Assembly (NCBI RefSeq): GCF_002208095.1
Contig: NZ_CP017990.1
Location: 558,001-622,000, forward strand
DNA length: 64,000 nt
From: Enterobacter cloacae complex sp. ECNIH7
GTDB lineage: Bacteria; Pseudomonadota; Gammaproteobacteria; Enterobacterales; Enterobacteriaceae
Reading direction: 5' to 3'
The notes beneath the pieces are model-generated. The model was given only the letters and a program-made list of their open reading frames with translations, was not told where the DNA came from and did not search any database. A program made the translations under genes and the position numbers. This document shows, one piece after another, positions 1-11,253 of this stretch (its first letter is position 1; every line of letters starts with the position of its first letter).

Positions 1-320
1 AGCTGCTCGTGCCACTTCATATTCTGGCGCGCGGCCTTCTTCGCCTGCTCTTTATCGGCGGAGGAGTGCCCGGTTGTCGCCAGCAGAGCCTGATAGTAAT
101 CGCCCACTTCGGTACCAATAACGACCTGGAACTGCCCGGCGTTGGTGAAGCAGCCTTTGACCATGGAAAGTTCTTCAATGGCCTTCGGGTTGGCTTTGGC
201 CGGATCGTTCAGCACGAAGCGCAGGCGGGTAATGCAATGGCTGACGGTAGCGATGTTTTCGCGGCCACCGACCAGGACGATCAACCGATCGATATCTGCT
301 TGTTTAACTTTACTCATCAT
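1..320 (-). CDS. treB: PTS trehalose-specific EIIBC, N-terminal part (runs off the window)
   Basis: This is the 5' end of the trehalose PTS permease, which imports trehalose as trehalose-6-phosphate across the inner membrane. The visible 106 residues begin MMSK and form the cytoplasmic EIIB domain. The phosphorylated cysteine lies in the motif HCITRLRF, near residue 29. The rest of the gene lies before base 1. GAGG stands 4 bases before the first ATG. An ATG at 317 is an equal alternative start. The gene reads away from treR, and the TreR operator lies in the gap between them, so repression by TreR is expected. Assignment rests on close similarity to E. coli TreB recalled from knowledge. Confidence 0.95.
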   Translation of the reverse strand, partial: MMSKVKQADIDRLIVLVGGRENIATVSHCITRLRFVLNDPAKANPKAIEELSMVKGCFTNAGQFQVVIGTEVGDYYQALLATTGHSSADKEQAKKAARQNMKWHEQ

Positions 321-394
321 GAAACCTCATGACAGATGGTGAGGGGTGTAATGACCTGAGCGCAAGCCTACTCCTTCAGCGTGACGGCGAAAAT

Positions 395-406
395 GGGAAC
401 GTTCCC
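395..406. promoter_or_regulatory. TreR operator
   Basis: The perfect 12-bp palindrome GGGAACGTTCCC sits between treR and the treB start. It matches the known form of TreR operators in enterobacteria. Its position upstream of treB fits repression that is relieved by trehalose-6-phosphate. Confidence 0.8.
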
Positions 407-445
407 TAAATCAGGCGAAGATCACAATAATCTGTTTTAGAGGGG

Positions 446-1393
446 TTACGAAAGGTGAGCGGGAATGACGATCTGACGGGGCTCTGAACGCCCGTTTATC
501 TGCTCGATCAGCTGCGCGGCGGCCTGCCTGCCGGACTCGGCGTAGCCCGGATCGACGGTGATAATTTCCGGGTGCAGGAACTTCATCAGCGGCGTGCTGC
601 CGACGCTCGCCACCTGCAGGTTATCGATGCGCTGCTCCTGCAGATATTTGCTCGCACCCAGCGCCAGGGTATCCGTGGCACACACCAGCGCCGTGGTCTG
701 CGGCGTCAGAACGCTGGCGACCTGCTCGTAGCCCTGCTTCATGCCCAGCCCCGGCAGGGAGGCCACGGCGGAGAGATTGTGCTTTTTGCAAAAAGCCAGG
801 TAGGCCTCATGCCGACGCTTGCCGGTGGTGACGTCCGCGTGCGGGACGCCGAGGAAGCTGATGTGGCGATGGCCTTCGTCAAACAGGCGCTGCATCAGGG
901 TGATAATCGCGCCCTCGTCGTCGTAGCAGACGGAGGCAAACCCGTGGGCATCGCGCGCCAGCAGCACCAGCGAAGGCTGCCAGGGTTTTAGCATCTCGTC
1001 CTTAATGCCGGTAAAACCGAACAGCACCACACCGTCAATGTTGCGCCGCTGGAGCATGCCCAGGTGCTCTTCAACCAGCTGCACAGAAAACTGACTCTCC
1101 ATCATGATCGGATCATACCCCTGCTCGTAGAAGGCGGGCAGCATGGTCTGCACGGCGAGATTTTCAGACAGAGAGTCCAGACGCGAGACAATGATGGCGA
1201 CCACTTTGTCACTCTGCCCGCGCATGGCGCGCGCGGAGCGGGAAGGGGAAAACCCGTGCTGATTCATGACCGCCTCAACGCGCTCGCGGGTGCGTTCGCT
1301 GACGCCGCTTTCGTTGTTCAGCACGCGTGAGACGGTCGATTTCCCCACGCCGCTTAAACGCGCGATGTCTTTAATCGTAAGGCGGTTCTGCAT
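446..1393 (-). CDS. treR: Trehalose operon repressor (LacI family)
   Basis: The 315-residue protein is the usual length of E. coli TreR. The LacI-type helix-turn-helix is at the N-terminus (TIKDIARLSGVGKSTVSRVL, residues 5-24). A periplasmic-binding-protein-like sensor domain follows. It represses treB(C) and responds to trehalose-6-phosphate. The open frame extends 43 codons upstream, but the start at 1393 gives the conserved MQNRLTIKD N-terminus and has AGGGAA ahead of it. It lies between treB (same strand, downstream) and the divergent mgtA leader. Confidence 0.95.
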   Translation of the reverse strand: MQNRLTIKDIARLSGVGKSTVSRVLNNESGVSERTRERVEAVMNQHGFSPSRSARAMRGQSDKVVAIIVSRLDSLSENLAVQTMLPAFYEQGYDPIMMESQFSVQLVEEHLGMLQRRNIDGVVLFGFTGIKDEMLKPWQPSLVLLARDAHGFASVCYDDEGAIITLMQRLFDEGHRHISFLGVPHADVTTGKRRHEAYLAFCKKHNLSAVASLPGLGMKQGYEQVASVLTPQTTALVCATDTLALGASKYLQEQRIDNLQVASVGSTPLMKFLHPEIITVDPGYAESGRQAAAQLIEQINGRSEPRQIVIPAHLS

Positions 1394-1470
1394 GTTGTAT
1401 TCCCTGTAACAACGACGATGTAGTGAATTGAGCCTAATGCTATAGCGCGATTTCGCTATGGGCAAAGTCT

Positions 1471-1505
1471 GGTTTACGTTTGGTTTATTTGCAGGGGGGT
1501 ATAAT
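1471..1505 (+). promoter_or_regulatory. PhoP-dependent mgtA promoter
   Basis: A direct repeat GGTTTA-N5-GGTTTA (1471-1487) is a perfect PhoP box. A consensus TATAAT -10 hexamer lies at 1500-1505, 12 bases after the box, which is the standard spacing for PhoP-activated promoters. Transcription of mgtL-mgtA should be induced at low Mg2+ through PhoQ-PhoP. Confidence 0.88.
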
Positions 1506-1588
1506 ACCGCCCGAATCGTCATAAAGGGTATGCCTAAATCCCTGGACTGCGCGGCAACACCCTGTTTTTTTTACTTACCGGAGGCTTC

Positions 1589-1642
1589 ATGGATCCCGAT
1601 CCCACACCTCTCCTGAACGGGAGAATGCGTTCTTTCCGGTAA
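1589..1642 (+). CDS. mgtL: mgtA leader peptide MgtL
   Basis: The 17-codon ORF encodes MDPDPTPLLNGRMRSFR and is preceded by GGAGG. It corresponds to E. coli MgtL, which shares the start M-(E/D)-PDPTP and the end FR. In E. coli and Salmonella, translation of this proline-rich leader couples Mg2+ and proline status to mgtA transcription elongation. The Asp-Pro/Pro-rich start that destabilises ribosomes at low Mg2+ is kept, while the middle differs (LLNGRM). Confidence 0.85.
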   Translation: MDPDPTPLLNGRMRSFR

Positions 1643-1776
1643 GCCAGCTTTTGCTGTCTCACCGGCGTGAGGCAGCAACGTCTTAAACGTTCCTGCTTAA
1701 AAAATTAAGTGCCTCTCAGGTACGGCTTCGCCACGCCTGAAGGAATTGCTGCATCCGCCCCGGCGGATGCGGAGGA
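1643..1776 (+). promoter_or_regulatory. mgtA 5' leader with stem-loop before the start
   Basis: The untranslated stretch between mgtL and mgtA corresponds in position to the Mg2+-responsive leader of E. coli and Salmonella mgtA. A perfect 9-bp stem (GCATCCGCC / GGCGGATGC, 1751-1770) ends directly beside the GGAGGA ribosome-binding site. The alternative folds were not computed here. Confidence 0.6.
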
Positions 1777-1782
1777 ATGACT

Positions 1783-4491
<2,709 letters not shown>

Positions 4492-4498
4492 AAACATA

Positions 4499-4580
4499 CC
4501 CTCATCCTAACCCTCTCCCTGGAAGGGAGAGGGGACCGCTCGGTGCCGCCTTTCACCCTCGCCCCTTGGGGGAGAGGGGA
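4499..4580. repeat. Dispersed GC-rich palindromic repeat (copy a)
   Basis: Two short hairpins of the type CCCTCTCCC...GGGAGAGGG follow the mgtA stop. Similar units recur at 12291-12370, 15656-15700, 22829-22852 and 23982-24030, always between genes. This looks like an enterobacterial interspersed repeat; here it may also end mgtA transcription. Confidence 0.6.
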
Positions 4581-4701
4581 CTGGCTTTCCTCCCAAATTC
4601 AACAACCTGTGATCTCCGTCGGCGCATTCGCTTGACGACAAATTGAGCGCATGTTAACAGAATGTTTTGCCTTTATTTGGCCCGTCAGATAAGGAACATT
4701 C

Positions 4702-7086
4702 ATGTTACGGTACAGTCTCTTAACCGCCGGGCTGATGCTCGGCGCCTCTGCGTTTGCCGCCCCGGCAGGCGATCTCCCTTTGATGCCCTGGCCTGCCAAG
4801 GTCGAACGCCCGACGACCCAGGGCGCGCTGGTGCTCAGCAACAACGTATCCATTAGCGTCAGCGGGGACGATCTCGGTGACGCCGTCAGCCGCCTGCGCC
4901 AGCGCATGGCCCTGCAAACCGGCTGGACGCTGCAGCCGCAGGCTGAAAAGCCAGACAAACCGACCATCCGCATCGCGATTGCCAAAAAGGTGAAGCCGCA
5001 GCCTCTGCCGGACAGCGATGAAAGCTACAGGCTGACGGTGGACGCCAGCGGCGTCGATATCTCCGCCAACACCCGCTTCGGCGCGCTGCGCGCCATGGAA
5101 ACGCTGCTCCAGCTGATGCAGAACGGCGCGGAAAACACCTCTCTGCCGTGGATCACCATTGAAGATTCGCCGCGCTTCCCGTGGCGCGGGCTGCTGCTCG
5201 ACTCGGCGCGCCACTTTATTCCGCTGCCGGATATCAAGCGCCAGATCGACGGCATGGCCGCGGCAAAGCTCAACGTCCTGCACTGGCACCTGACCGACGA
5301 CCAGGGCTGGCGCTTCAGCTCGAAGCGCTACCCTAAGCTGACGCAGCTTGCCAGCGACGGGCTGTACTACACGCCTGAACAGATGCGCGAGGTGGTGCGT
5401 TACGCCGCCGAGCGCGGTATTCGCGTGGTGCCGGAGATCGACATGCCGGGCCACGCCTCGGCGATTGCCGTGGCCTACCCGGAGCTGATGAGCGCGCCGG
5501 GGCCGTACGCCATGGAGCGCCACTGGGGCGTGCTGAAGCCGGTGCTGGATCCGACAAAAGACGCAACTTACGCTTTTGCCGACGCGATGGTCAGCGAACT
5601 GGCGGCGATCTTCCCCGATCCGTATCTGCATATCGGCGGTGACGAGGTCGACGACAGCCAGTGGAAAGCGAACGCCGCGATCCAGAATTTCATGCGCGAC
5701 AACAGGCTGGCGGACAGCCACGCGCTGCAGGCGTACTTCAACCGTAAACTGGAGACGATCCTTGAGAAGCATCACCGGCAGATGGTCGGCTGGGACGAGA
5801 TCTACCATCCCGACCTGCCGAAAAGCATTCTGATCCAGTCCTGGCAGGGCCAGGACGCGCTGGGGCAGGTGGCGCAGAACGGCTACAAGGGCATTCTCTC
5901 CACCGGTTTCTATCTCGACCAGCCCCAGTCCACCGCCTATCACTACCGCAACGAAATTGTCCCGCAGGGCCTGAACGGCGTGGACGTGATTGCAGACACC
6001 GACAGCGTCCAGAGCTGGGCCTTTTCCATGCCGCGCCTGAAGGGCAAGCCGGTGGAGGGGAGCTTCACGCTGGTGAAAGGGGACGCAGGCTGGCGCGGAT
6101 TTATTGATTTTTCCGGGAAATCCCGCCGCGCGGTGCAGGATATTGAATGGCGCGATGACAGCCAGGTGACCTTCACCGTCGATACGTGGATGGGCGAGAC
6201 GCGCCCGGTGGTCTCCGTCGATAACGACAAGCTCACCGGCTATTTCCTGGTGGGGAATACGCGTTACCCAATCAGCGGCACGCGTCTGGACGCGGTGCCG
6301 AAAGGCATTCCGCCCGTCGTGCCGGACGCGGCGAACCAGGCCAACCTGCTCGGCGGGGAAGCCGCGCTGTGGGCGGAAAACGTGGTGGCGCCGGTGCTGG
6401 ATATCCGCCTGTGGCCGCGCACCTTCGCGGTGGCGGAGAGGCTGTGGTCCGCGCAGGACGTCAACGACGTCGATAACATGTACACCCGCCTGCAGGCGAT
6501 GGACAGCTGGTCGACGGTGTCGGTCGGGCTGCAGCAGCATACCCAGCAGCAGGTGCAGTTCACGCGCCTTGCCGGTAATGCCGACACGCTGCCGCTGCAG
6601 ATCCTCGCTCAGGCGGTAGAGCCCGCGCAGTATTACACCCGCCAGCACCTGAAGTTCCAGGCGGGAAACTATCATCAGTTCGAGCCGCTCAACCGCTTCG
6701 CCGATGCGCTGAACGCCGAAAGCGCCACCGTGCGCCAGATGAACAAATGGGCGGACCGCCTGGTGAGCGATGCGGAAGACGCGGAAAGCGCCAACGCGCT
6801 GCGCCACGTCTTTAACCGCTGGCAGAGCAACACCAGCGACGCGCTGGCGTTAAGCGAAAACAGCTATCAGCTGAAGGCGATGAAGCCGGTGATCCAGGAG
6901 GTGGATAAGCTGGCCTCCATTGGCCTGAGGCTGACGGATCTGGTGGCGCGCCAGGGCACGCTGGATGATAAAGAGATAGCCTCGATTCAGAGCGAGCTGG
7001 ATAACGCGGCGAAGGTTCAGGACGAGGTGGTGATTGCGGCGGTCTATCCGCTGGAGACGCTGCTCAGGGCGACGAGGAATCAGTAG
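4702..7086 (+). CDS. Beta-N-acetylhexosaminidase, GH20, exported
   Basis: The 794-residue protein begins with a signal peptide (cleavage after about residue 19, ASAFA-AP). A GH20 N-terminal domain follows, then a TIM barrel. The catalytic Asp-Glu pair is in HIGGDEV (D314, E315), and the barrel also shows HWHLTDDQGW and PEIDMPGH. It should release N-acetylglucosamine or N-acetylgalactosamine from chitooligosaccharides or glycans in the periplasm or outside the cell. A C-terminal extension of about 200 residues follows the barrel. The gene sits between mgtA and ridA, where E. coli has none. No partner transporter lies nearby. Confidence 0.88.
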   Translation: MLRYSLLTAGLMLGASAFAAPAGDLPLMPWPAKVERPTTQGALVLSNNVSISVSGDDLGDAVSRLRQRMALQTGWTLQPQAEKPDKPTIRIAIAKKVKPQPLPDSDESYRLTVDASGVDISANTRFGALRAMETLLQLMQNGAENTSLPWITIEDSPRFPWRGLLLDSARHFIPLPDIKRQIDGMAAAKLNVLHWHLTDDQGWRFSSKRYPKLTQLASDGLYYTPEQMREVVRYAAERGIRVVPEIDMPGHASAIAVAYPELMSAPGPYAMERHWGVLKPVLDPTKDATYAFADAMVSELAAIFPDPYLHIGGDEVDDSQWKANAAIQNFMRDNRLADSHALQAYFNRKLETILEKHHRQMVGWDEIYHPDLPKSILIQSWQGQDALGQVAQNGYKGILSTGFYLDQPQSTAYHYRNEIVPQGLNGVDVIADTDSVQSWAFSMPRLKGKPVEGSFTLVKGDAGWRGFIDFSGKSRRAVQDIEWRDDSQVTFTVDTWMGETRPVVSVDNDKLTGYFLVGNTRYPISGTRLDAVPKGIPPVVPDAANQANLLGGEAALWAENVVAPVLDIRLWPRTFAVAERLWSAQDVNDVDNMYTRLQAMDSWSTVSVGLQQHTQQQVQFTRLAGNADTLPLQILAQAVEPAQYYTRQHLKFQAGNYHQFEPLNRFADALNAESATVRQMNKWADRLVSDAEDAESANALRHVFNRWQSNTSDALALSENSYQLKAMKPVIQEVDKLASIGLRLTDLVARQGTLDDKEIASIQSELDNAAKVQDEVVIAAVYPLETLLRATRNQ

Positions 7087-7094
7087 CAAGCAAC

Positions 7095-7122
7095 AAAAAA
7101 GGCAGCCCGGGCTGCCTTTTTT
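7095..7122. terminator. Bidirectional intrinsic terminator (hexosaminidase / ridA)
   Basis: The perfect stem GGCAGCCCGGGCTGCC (7101-7116) has six A before it and six T after it. It can therefore terminate the hexosaminidase on the plus strand and ridA on the minus strand. Confidence 0.9.
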
Positions 7123-7136
7123 ATCGCCAAAGCGAA

Positions 7137-7523
7137 TTAGCGACGTACCGCAATCGCTTCGATTTCAATTTTCACGTCTTTTGGCAGACGGGCCACTTCC
7201 ACGCAGGAGCGCGCCGGGAAGGTGGCGTTGTGCTCTGTGAAGAACGCTTCGTAAGTGGCGTTAACGGTCGCGAAATCGTTCAGATCCTTCACGAAAACGG
7301 TGGTTTTCACGATATCGCCCACTTTCAGACCGGCAGATTCAACGATAGCCTGCACGTTTTCCAGCGACTGACGCGCCTGTGCCGCGACGTCTTCCGGCAC
7401 CGCGCCGGTTTTTGGGTTCACCGGGATCTGCCCGGAAGTGATGATCATGCTACCCAGATCAACACCCTGAACGTAAGGGCCGATAGCCGCGGGTGCATTT
7501 TCCGTCGCGAGTACTTTGCTCAT
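7137..7523 (-). CDS. ridA: 2-iminobutanoate/2-iminopropanoate deaminase RidA
   Basis: The 128-residue cytosolic Rid-family protein hydrolyses reactive enamine/imine intermediates formed by PLP enzymes such as threonine dehydratase. The family signature around Arg in FPARSCVEVARLP and the C-terminal EIEAIAV are present. Length and sequence match E. coli RidA. The neighbour pyrI lies on the same strand, as in E. coli. Confidence 0.97.
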   Translation of the reverse strand: MSKVLATENAPAAIGPYVQGVDLGSMIITSGQIPVNPKTGAVPEDVAAQARQSLENVQAIVESAGLKVGDIVKTTVFVKDLNDFATVNATYEAFFTEHNATFPARSCVEVARLPKDVKIEIEAIAVRR

Positions 7524-7596
7524 GTTTTCTCCAGAATGACAGCGTTAAGAATGTTCCCGGCCATTATAACAGCCGGGATTTCATTACCAACCTCAA

Positions 7597-8058
7597 TTAG
7601 TTGGCCAGCACCACATAATGAGAAAACTCTTTTTCGCAGTATTTGCATTTGAGCGCGATGTCATCGGCACGTTTTTTCACTGCAAAGCTGGAAGAAACCG
7701 GCTCAGCGTGACTGATGCAGTTGCTGTTCGGGCAGACCAGTACGCTTTCGATGCGATCCGGCAGGCTCGGGCGGGATTTGCCGACCACTTCATACTCGTC
7801 GATGCGGTTGACGGTGGCGTCCGGCGCGTACAGCGACAGCTGGTTGACCTGCTCGTCGGTCAGGAACGTGTTCTCAATTTTAATCAGGTCCTTGCGGCCC
7901 ATCTCGCCGGACGGCAGGTTCAGGCCGATGGTGATGCGCTGGTCCGTTTCGGTCAGTTTGAACAGCGTCAGCAGCTTAAAGCCCACCTGCGCAGGGATGT
8001 GGTCAATCACGGTGCCACGCTTGATGGCTTCAACCTGGAGTTTGTTATCGTGCGTCAT
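7597..8058 (-). CDS. pyrI: Aspartate carbamoyltransferase regulatory chain
   Basis: The 153-residue regulatory subunit binds CTP/ATP and makes the allosteric ATCase with PyrB. The C-terminal zinc site is intact, with four cysteines in CPNSNC and CKYC. It starts 12 bases after pyrB stops, so the two are one operon (pyrLBI). Length is the same as in E. coli. Confidence 0.97.
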   Translation of the reverse strand: MTHDNKLQVEAIKRGTVIDHIPAQVGFKLLTLFKLTETDQRITIGLNLPSGEMGRKDLIKIENTFLTDEQVNQLSLYAPDATVNRIDEYEVVGKSRPSLPDRIESVLVCPNSNCISHAEPVSSSFAVKKRADDIALKCKYCEKEFSHYVVLAN

Positions 8059-8070
8059 GGTCGTCTCCCC

Positions 8071-9003
8071 TTACAGAGCTAATTCGCGATTCAGAACCAG
8101 TGCCAGTAACGCCTGGCGGGCGAAGATGCCGTTTCCTGCCTGCTGGAAGTACCAGGCGTGCGGCGTTTTGTCCACGTCTGTGGTGATCTCATCGATGCGC
8201 GGCAGCGGGTGCAGGACCTTCATGTTGTCGCGTGCGCCCTCGAGGTCGCTGGCGCGCAGCACGAACTGTGCCTTCACGTTGGCGTATTCGGACGGATCCA
8301 GACGCTCTTTCTGCACGCGGGTCATGTACAGTATATCCACGTGGCTCATCACCTCTTCGATGCTGGCGTGCAGGCTCCACTGAATGCCTTTCTCATCCAG
8401 CATGTCGAGAATGTACTGCGGCATCGCCAGCGCGTCCGGCGCGATGAAGAAGAAGCGGTTGCCGTTAAATTTCGCCAGCGCCTGGGTCAGGGAGTGGACG
8501 GTGCGGCCATACTTCAGGTCGCCGACCATGGCGATGTTCAGGTTCTCGAGCTTGCCCTGCGTCTCCTGAATGGTGAACAGATCCAGCAGGGTCTGCGTCG
8601 GGTGCTGGTTGGCACCGTCACCGGCGTTCAGCACCGGAATGCCGCCGGAAAACTCGGTCGCCAGACGCGCCGCGCCCTCCTGCGGGTGACGCATCACAAT
8701 CGCGTCGACGTAGGTGCTGATCACTGAAATGGTGTCCGCCAGGGTTTCGCCTTTTTTACCCAGCGACGTGTTGCTGCTGTCCGAGAAGCCCACCACGCTC
8801 GCGCCCAGGCGGTGCATGGAGGTTTCAAAGGAGAGACGGGTGCGGGTCGAGGCTTCGAAGAAGCAGCTCGCAATCACCTTGTGCTTCAGCAGCTCCGGTT
8901 GAGGATTGGCCTTCAGTTTTGCCGCGGTTTCCAGAACCAGTTCCAGCTCTTCGCGGCTGAGGTCGTTTATGGAAATGATGTGTTTTTGATAAAGCGGATT
9001 CAT
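8071..9003 (-). CDS. pyrB: Aspartate carbamoyltransferase catalytic chain
   Basis: This 310-residue enzyme joins carbamoyl phosphate and aspartate in the first committed step of pyrimidine synthesis. The carbamoyl-phosphate-binding motif STRTR (residues 53-57) and the HPTQTLLDL signature are present. It is preceded by the pyrL leader and attenuator and followed by pyrI. Confidence 0.98.
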   Translation of the reverse strand: MNPLYQKHIISINDLSREELELVLETAAKLKANPQPELLKHKVIASCFFEASTRTRLSFETSMHRLGASVVGFSDSSNTSLGKKGETLADTISVISTYVDAIVMRHPQEGAARLATEFSGGIPVLNAGDGANQHPTQTLLDLFTIQETQGKLENLNIAMVGDLKYGRTVHSLTQALAKFNGNRFFFIAPDALAMPQYILDMLDEKGIQWSLHASIEEVMSHVDILYMTRVQKERLDPSEYANVKAQFVLRASDLEGARDNMKVLHPLPRIDEITTDVDKTPHAWYFQQAGNGIFARQALLALVLNRELAL

Positions 9004-9024
9004 GTTTATCTCCTGACGCCGGGC

Positions 9025-9051
9025 AAAAAAAAGCCCCTCAAATGAGGGGCT
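9025..9051 (-). terminator. pyrBI attenuator
   Basis: On the minus strand an 8-bp stem (AGCCCCTC / GAGGGGCT, 9032-9051) with a four-base loop is followed by a run of eight U. It overlaps the end of pyrL and lies just before pyrB. This is the layout of the E. coli pyrBI attenuator, where UTP-limited pausing in the U-rich leader couples ribosome and polymerase. Confidence 0.92.
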
Positions 9052-9142
9052 CTGGGAATAGGTTTAGCAACGGGAAGAAAAACGGCAGGCCAGCGTCTGA
9101 TTTCAGACGCGGTAAGACGTTATGTCGTACACGCTTGACCAT
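9038..9142 (-). CDS. pyrL: pyrBI operon leader peptide
   Basis: The 34-residue peptide (start [14 protein letters not shown]) carries the conserved core [10 protein letters not shown] of E. coli PyrL. The Phe run corresponds to the U-rich pause region of the leader transcript. A longer frame reaches upstream to 9220, but the start at 9142 matches the known leader. The C-terminus is shorter than the 44 residues of E. coli because the stop lies within the attenuator stem. Confidence 0.88.
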   Translation of the reverse strand: MVKRVRHNVLPRLKSDAGLPFFFPLLNLFPEPLI

Positions 9143-9242
9143 GCTTCCTCCCGGCAAATTGTCGGGCATTATACGCAGCTCGCTTTTCGGATCAAGCGAT
9201 TTAATGCACGCTTTACTCAATGCAAACGGTTCTTTATGAATA

Positions 9243-9731
9243 TTAATGCGTTCTGAGTAAATAATTAATTTGCTTATGCACCAGTGCGGTGCGCTTCACG
9301 ACCCGGGGAGCGACCCAGACGATACTGCTGCCGGCCACCACGCCTAAAATTTCCGGTAGCTGGTGATAATCCAGAATACGCGCCACCGCGCGGCCATATC
9401 CGGCAACGGTATGAACAAGGATAAACTCGCTATTGTGCTCGACGCTGACCACCATTTCGGACACGGTACGCGCGGCGTCGGGGGCAGGGCGCAGCTGGGG
9501 ATTCAGCGAATAAATCTTAAGCCCTTTGGCATTTCGAATTTTTATGACGCCGAGCAATTTAAGCAGACGTGAAACGGTGGACTGGCTGATGGTTTCAAAA
9601 CCACGCTCCTGCAAATCCCGGCGGATCTCCTCCTGAGAAAGATAGCTCTTTTCTGCGATCAGGCGCTGGCAGACCGTCAGCTGTAGTTGCTCTTTGGGAG
9701 AGTACTCTTCGTAATCCATCATAGTTCCCAT
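9243..9731 (-). CDS. ArgR-family arginine repressor paralogue
   Basis: A winged-helix N-terminal domain (QEEIRRDLQERGFETISQST, then VSRLL) is followed by the oligomerisation/arginine-binding domain, together about 160 residues. It lies last in the arginine deiminase operon, which suggests local control of the arc genes, as reported for ArgR paralogues of ADI operons in other bacteria. The start is uncertain: 9731 has AGGAA at good spacing, but 9722 and 9719 are also possible. It is distinct from the housekeeping argR, which lies elsewhere in enterobacteria. Confidence 0.85.
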   Translation of the reverse strand: MGTMMDYEEYSPKEQLQLTVCQRLIAEKSYLSQEEIRRDLQERGFETISQSTVSRLLKLLGVIKIRNAKGLKIYSLNPQLRPAPDAARTVSEMVVSVEHNSEFILVHTVAGYGRAVARILDYHQLPEILGVVAGSSIVWVAPRVVKRTALVHKQINYLLRTH

Positions 9732-9770
9732 ATCAGTTCCTGAAATAACCGGTGGCACCGCACCGATCCG

Positions 9771-9800
9771 TAGGCCGGATAAGCGCAGCGCCATCCGGCA
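9771..9800. repeat. REP element
   Basis: The sequence TAGGCCGGATAAGCGCAGCG followed by CCATCCGGCA has the form of an enterobacterial REP (palindromic unit). It fills the gap between the transporter stop and the ArgR paralogue. Confidence 0.75.
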
Positions 9801-9802
9801 AA

Positions 9803-11206
9803 TCACAACATGGCACCCAGACTTAACGCCACCATAATCACCACCGTTAAAATGCCCAGCAGCGGCGCCACCCATTTCAGATAACGCACGTAGGGCACGC
9901 GGGCGATAGCCAGCCCGCCCATCACGACGGCAGAAGTGGGCGTGACGAGGTTAACGATGCCGGAGGCCGACTGGTAAGCCGTCACCACCAGGTCGCGGTT
10001 GACGTTAGCGAAATCGGCAAGCGGCGCCATGATCGGCATCGTCAGAACGGCCAGGCCGGATGAAGAAGGCACAAGAAACGACAGCACGACCTCCAGCCAG
10101 TATATCACGTTGATAAACGCTACCGTGGACAACCCGCTGACCAGCCCTTCCGCGCTGTGCAAAATGGTGTGGGTAATCATGCCCTTATCCATGATGACTA
10201 CGATACCGCGCGCGATGCCGATAATCAGCGCGACGCCCAGCAAATCTCGCGCGCCGTTGATAAACGTCGACGTCAGCTCCTCTTCGCTCATGCGGGCAAT
10301 CAGGCCGACGATGATCGCGCTGGCGAGAAACACCGCTGAGATCTCTGCCATCCACCAGCCCAGCACCGCCACGCCGTAGATCATCACCGCGAAGGCGAGG
10401 GCGAAAATCACCAGGATGATTTTGCGCACCAGGGTGAATTCCAGCGACTGTTCGCCCTTGTCGCCGAGAAAATGGGCGCGGTTCTCTTCCTGCTTATCCG
10501 CAACGATCGACAGCGACGGATCCTGTCGCACCTTACGGGCGTAACGCATCACCCACGCCACGCAGATGATCCAGCCGATGACCAGCAGCGCCACGCGCAG
10601 GGCGATACCGTTAGTGAAGGGGATCCCGGCGGCGTTGGCGGCGATCACCGTGGCAAACGGGTTAATGGTAGAGCCAAGCGTGCCGATCCCCGCCCCGAGC
10701 AGCACGGTAGAGGCGGCGACAACCGGATCGAACCGGGCGGCCAGCATCACCGGCACCAGCAGGGTGTAGAACGGCAGCGACTCTTCGGCCATGCCGTAAA
10801 TCGTGCCGCCCGCGGCAAACAGCGCCATCAGGATCGGGATCATCCACTCCTCGCGCCCGCGTAGTCGCGTAGTGACGCGTTCGATCCCCGCATCAATCGC
10901 CCCGGTTTTGGTGACGATCCCGAGAAAACCGCCGATGATCAGGATAAACAGCGCGACGTCGATCGCCCCGGCCTGGCCGGAGACCGGATCGTACAGCCCG
11001 GCGATGGGCGCCATCAGGACGGAAACCAGTCCCTGCGGATGTGCCGCCACGTGCGCGTACGTTCCGGCAATCGGGACTTCTTTACCGAGGGTTTCGTTCA
11101 TCGCCATCTGGTATTGACCGGCCGGGACAATCCACGTCAGCACGGCCACAACGGCAATCAGAAAAAAGAGAATGGTGTAAGCGGAGGGAAACTTAAACTT
11201 GCCCAT
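9803..11206 (-). CDS. YfcC-family transporter, probable arginine/ornithine carrier of the ADI operon
   Basis: This 467-residue inner-membrane protein has about twelve hydrophobic segments (first at residues 8-28). It matches the YfcC/ion-transporter superfamily. Motifs include TINPFATVIAANAAG and PSSSGLAVLTMPIMAP, typical of this family's paired re-entrant regions. It lies between arcB and the ArgR paralogue on the same strand, so exchange of arginine for ornithine (the ArcD role) is the likely job. This is inferred from position; it does not belong to the classic ArcD (APC) family. Confidence 0.75.
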   Translation of the reverse strand: MGKFKFPSAYTILFFLIAVVAVLTWIVPAGQYQMAMNETLGKEVPIAGTYAHVAAHPQGLVSVLMAPIAGLYDPVSGQAGAIDVALFILIIGGFLGIVTKTGAIDAGIERVTTRLRGREEWMIPILMALFAAGGTIYGMAEESLPFYTLLVPVMLAARFDPVVAASTVLLGAGIGTLGSTINPFATVIAANAAGIPFTNGIALRVALLVIGWIICVAWVMRYARKVRQDPSLSIVADKQEENRAHFLGDKGEQSLEFTLVRKIILVIFALAFAVMIYGVAVLGWWMAEISAVFLASAIIVGLIARMSEEELTSTFINGARDLLGVALIIGIARGIVVIMDKGMITHTILHSAEGLVSGLSTVAFINVIYWLEVVLSFLVPSSSGLAVLTMPIMAPLADFANVNRDLVVTAYQSASGIVNLVTPTSAVVMGGLAIARVPYVRYLKWVAPLLGILTVVIMVALSLGAML

Positions 11207-11253
11207 GATGTTCTCCTTAAACCCGGCGCACCCCGCGGCGCGCCGGGCGGTGA

